64,000 bases of DNA, taken from the NCBI GenBank assembly GCA_050084985.1, contig JBITNC010000001.1, positions 28,954,001 to 29,018,000 of the forward strand. Reading direction: 5' to 3'. The notes under the pieces were generated by a model that saw only the letters and a list, made by a program, of their open reading frames with translations, was not told the origin of the DNA and ran no database searches. Every line of letters starts with the position of its first letter. Positions within the stretch are counted from its first letter, which is position 1. This document shows, in pieces, positions 60,061 through 64,000 of the stretch. The position numbers were made by a program, and so were the translations under genes. The stretch comes from Nageia nagi. Lineage: Eukaryota; Pinophyta.

Positions 60061-61300
60061 CAGGTTTTCAGCTACTTTTATTTATTGCTTTAGTTAAAAA
60101 TATTCGTCGTAAATATTTGATTATATTTAACAATTTAATGTTAATTAATTGAGTTGATAATCTATTTAATTTGGGAACTAATTTATTTTTAATTTAACTA
60201 GGACTTTATAAAGTACCATGGCAAGTTAGGTATTTAATTTGGAAACTGTTTTTCCAAGGTTTTCAAAGCAAATAGTTTTCAAGGTGGGTTTTGGAATTTA
60301 CTTAATTCTGATGAGGTGGAATGGAGTAGCAATGTGGGTCCCACAATTTGCTACATTTAGTCAAGTGAAAATATTTGATTTTGTTTTTATGTGGATGGAC
60401 TCGGATTTTGGGGAAGATGTTTTTAAAAAATTTTAACAAAGATTTTAATGATTGGCGGATCTTCACATGGATCTCAAGCTGTACTATGTTAAAATGGAAG
60501 TGCTTGGGGAATGTGACATATTCCTTCCTATTCGTTGCCACCTTTTTTTTTAAATGAAGTATAAGCTACCACTAACATACTATTTTAATACAGAAAAAGG
60601 CTATTCGCCAATGTATTCCAAACATAAGCATGTTATGGGGACTTGAAATTTCTCTTCTTTTTTTAATTGCCTCAAGATCTCCTAAGTTTTATATAGTCGT
60701 TCATCTAGCATAAAAGGGATGTTTTCAATAAATTAGTTTTATTGTTCGTGGTCAAACATCGTTAGTATTATCAAACATTATTTGTTTCTTGTTTTTCAAT
60801 TTATTAATTTTAAGTTTTTTAAAGATAGATAAATGGTGCAAATGTGTCTCAAAATTAATAAATAAATGGGCCACTTTGATGGTACAAAGATCGAGGTAGT
60901 ACTCCTTTTAGTGTGTGAGAAGTTTATTATAGTTATCAAATAGTTTGAAATGATGTTGATCATAGAAGCAATTAGATGTTTACTATAGATCTTACTTGTA
61001 TCACACATATGACTTAACGTTGAACAATAAAGATCATAAAAAAGGAGGTGTCAGTAGAAAGTTTTATAACGTTTTATATGAAATAACTAAACCTACCAAT
61101 TCTATTGAAATGATAATAATTTACAAAAACATTTTGATAGAATGAGTTTAATATCCCTAAAACATGTTAAAATCTCTTAAGTAACTCTCCATAATTGCAT
61201 GGTACCATTATTAACTCTTCGAGCAATCTCACCCATCGATATATGAAATATTGCATGACGTTTCATGCTTCATGACGATAAAGTACAACTCTCCATCTTA
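60061..61300. other. AT-rich DNA, nothing recognised
   Basis: No coding similarity and no clear repeat boundary on either strand. Confidence 0.45.
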
Positions 61301-61309
61301 GTCATTTAT

Positions 61310-62700
61310 TTCACCCTAGATTGAATGATCCACCTCATTTTGTAATGGTTAAGCATAACACTTACTTTTAGTCATCCATTTTGCCATCATATCTAACGAT
61401 TGAGTGGGATGCTCCTCACTATAAAGGAGACCCTTGGGTCATTTTCATCCCATTAATCATCATTCAAACATCATTTAAATCGTTCTTGAGCTTTGGAGAT
61501 CATTTTGTGCTTCTCTTTCGATGTTCTTCGTTTGATCCTCTTGTGGGAGCTCGTCATTGGGGTTGAATTCATCATTTTGAGATCATGCATTCATGATCTC
61601 TCCTTGGTTGCTTCTCCTTACGAGTGCTTTGCAAGAGTGTTGTGTGCTTCTCTTCATTTTGTGCTAGAGTATTACACTCAGTTGGATTCCATTGTTAAAG
61701 AGTTGTGCTTTATCATGATATGCATTTTCGTCATTTTGTTGGTGTTATGTTACCCAATTTCATTAGAGCTCGTCACCAAGGCTAGGTTCATCTTTTATTG
61801 AGTTGTGCATCATCGACTCATCCTTAGTTGTTTTGCCAAAATCAATATCAACTTCCATTATTGTTCATTTCTATTAAGTATGGCAAGTGTTTGTCCACTA
61901 TCATTTACATGCTTGTTATTACTTTTGTTATCAATCATTTGAATAGGTTTAGAGGGTTGATTGCTTATCGAGGAAGGTCTTACCTTCAAAAGCTTAGATA
62001 ACTCCCTGAATCATGCATATTTGTTTAAAAGTTTCCTTATTTCCTTGATAATAAATTACAAGTATGAAGAAAGTTAGATCTCACTACAAAATACAACTAA
62101 CAATCGAAATAAAAATGTGATCAAATAGGTAATCCTTGACAACTTAAGCCCAATTTATTTTTGAAGTAAGAATAGATACTTAAATCTTTCATATTCTAAA
62201 ATAATGCATTTATTTCTCTTATATTTTTGGTGATCAAAATGGCACTAGTTTAGTTCTTTTCATTTCTATTACTAGGTTTAATCTTTGCATTAGATCTATA
62301 TTAGCTTGGGTGGGGTTATACTATTGGATTCATATAATTGCATGTTCATCCCTCTTCTCTTCTCCTTTCAAAGCATCATCCCTGTGAATATAATTAAAAT
62401 AGAGAAACTCATTATTCCAAACAAGTATAAATAAGGAGAAATAAGAGTTTCAATTAGCTAAGTCCTCGAACCATTTACTACGATGTGATGAAATAAGGGG
62501 GTAGTCCTTAATACTTTAGGCCTATGAACTACTTACCTCAATGGATTCAAACCCCACACGGTTAGACTATATCATGGACTCATTCACTTTTTTGAGGTGA
62601 AATTATCCATAGGAAGCTATCGATTGTCATCTACCATCTATCACTTAGGTTGGTTAGCCCCAAGGGAATCCTTACTATCCTTTGGATAATAAATGATGTG
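61310..62700 (+). mobile_element. Possible LTR / 5' part of a retroelement
   Basis: A TATA-like CACTATAAAGGAGACCC near 61,417 is followed by TTG/CTT-rich non-coding leader sequence, and a proline/serine-rich frame follows at 63.0-63.8 kb. This looks like an LTR and leader, but no second LTR or primer-binding site is visible, so the call is tentative. Confidence 0.3.
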
Positions 62701-63068
62701 ATGTGAGGTATGACCCATAATCTCTCATAATACATGTGATTACACTCATTGGAACCTATGTTAATGGAGATGTTAGTGAAAGTTTGATAAACCTAGCCTA
62801 TAGATTACCAACCTTCCTTATTAAACACCTCACTAGATTCACTCTATGAATATAATCATATAGAATTGCATCAAAATGCATATAATACTTTTTTTATCAC
62901 TCTTATAAATTTGATGCTTATTATATAGTGCAAATTTATTTTTTTCATATTATTACTAGCTTTTACAACTTTGTAATTTTAAGAAGGTAGTACTTATGTT
63001 TCCCTTTATAAGCAACACAAACAAGCTTATCTTAATACATCCCAAGTCATTGTGCCAAATTTCCTTTC

Positions 63069-63817
63069 ATGTTCAAGAAAGAATTTATGGTGAAAACTAA
63101 GTATCAAAGGGAACTCAAAGAGATTTCAAAATCTAATCCAATCAAGTCAACCTCTCAAGCTTCCATCCCTGTGTTAGTTATTCCAACCACACTCCCTTAT
63201 GGGATTATCTCCATAGAAGATGTAGATTCTTACACGCTTGATGAAAGAGCCTTTGATGAAGTCCTATATGCAAGTCTCATAGATTTACACCATTAGATGT
63301 AATCTAGAGGTAGTTTTATTCCTGATGTTGAATCAACTCCCCCATTGGCTAGCACAGTCCCTAGTGTGACTATTGGAACACTAATCTTATAATATATTAA
63401 GTTATATCTATCCTTATCCATGAATGTCAAAAATACTCCTATTGCACTTGTCCATAATCATACATATTTCTTGAATCACAAACTTGAATATTAGTGAATC
63501 CTTTTGCAACCTCAAGTCTTTCACATCCTTTATCAACAACCATTCAAACTGCTCCTTCAAATACCACAACAATACCATCCGTTGTCATCAATTCGAGTAT
63601 GAATGAAATTTTTCAACCTCCCATATCCTTTCCTTTTCATCAAACCAAAACTTGGGCTCAATCTCCTCAAATACCATTGGTCTTATTTATAATCAAAAGG
63701 CCTATTCAAGCCTTGACCAATTCTATTATCCCTTCCTTTCCCATCATTCTCTCACAAATTTTAAATACCCTTCAATTACAAAATTCTCCATATTCTCTTA
63801 TCTTTACTCAAGCTTAG
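63069..63817 (+). pseudogene. Possible retroelement gag remnant
   Basis: Frames at 63,069-63,296 (basic start KKEFMVKTKYQRELKE, later ISIEDVDSYTLDERAFDEVL) and 63,494-63,817 (Pro/Ser/Thr-rich) lie in one direction with stops between them. The composition suits the N-terminal region of a gypsy gag polyprotein, but I see no conserved gag core. It could equally be a decayed gene of another kind; the window ends at 64,000. Confidence 0.3.
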
Positions 63818-64000
63818 TAGATACCTATCTTCATCATGTCATAATAATAAACCTTTATATCCCAACTACAACCTTAAGTGATCCAACATGCTCCATATCA
63901 AACCCCTCATGTATCCATCATTCCTATATCAAACCATTGCAAATACCACCACCATCTCCTCAAGATAGAATTATGCAAGTGCTTTTAGAAAAGATAAAAA

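Noticed and set aside
1-64000. CRISPR arrays, tRNA or rRNA genes, bacterial operons
   Set aside because: No regular spacer-repeat pattern, cloverleaf with conserved T-loop, or rRNA core sequence was seen. All tandem repeats are diverged, AT-rich plant-type repeats.

Overview
The window reads as plant nuclear DNA, most likely from a large, repeat-rich genome; a conifer or other gymnosperm is my inference. It is AT-rich and has introns of 2.8-3.7 kb. Two expressed-looking genes of plant-type families sit among layers of decayed LTR retrotransposons. I see no bacterial, organellar or viral gene layout, no rRNA or tRNA gene and no CRISPR array.

Region by region. 0-9 kb: non-coding DNA, a decayed DUF4283-like (LINE-type) fragment, scraps of Ty1/copia gag and reverse transcriptase, and a repeat field interrupted by a ~0.95 kb DNA transposon. 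9-13 kb: a decayed copia gag-pol on the minus strand. 13.8-15.6 kb: a short-unit AT-rich array holding a near-perfect foldback element (14,204-14,359) and a pseudogene made of two in-frame tandem copies of the first exon of an ACC synthase-like gene (15,004-15,372). 17.4-24.7 kb: a copia LTR, then a Ty3/gypsy element with three LTR copies and gag-protease but no reverse transcriptase. 24.7-28.4 kb: remains of a gypsy integrase with chromodomain, and a second gypsy gag. 29.7-31.5 kb: a decayed plant-mobile-domain protein on the minus strand. 33.0-39.3 kb: a complete but dead copia element (5-bp target duplication TAATA) carrying a nested solo LTR.

32.8-45.3 kb is also a segmental duplication. 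The upstream region and first exon of the gene at 44.9 kb exist in a second, broken copy, which the copia element split; the intact copy preserves the empty insertion site. A 2.3 kb LTR element with no proteins lies between the two copies.

44.9-58.8 kb is the genic part. A plus-strand gene (44,940-49,446) encodes a conserved plant protein of unknown function and shows two apparent reading-frame shifts. A minus-strand gene (58,809-52,227) encodes an intact six-exon ARID plus HMG-box DNA-binding protein, related to plant HMGB15, with a long His/Gln-rich N-terminal region. The genes converge, with 2.8 kb between their stop codons. 59-64 kb is the upstream region of the second gene and then probable retroelement DNA.

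All coordinates were read by eye. Intron borders were placed by splice signals and frame continuity, not by transcripts.
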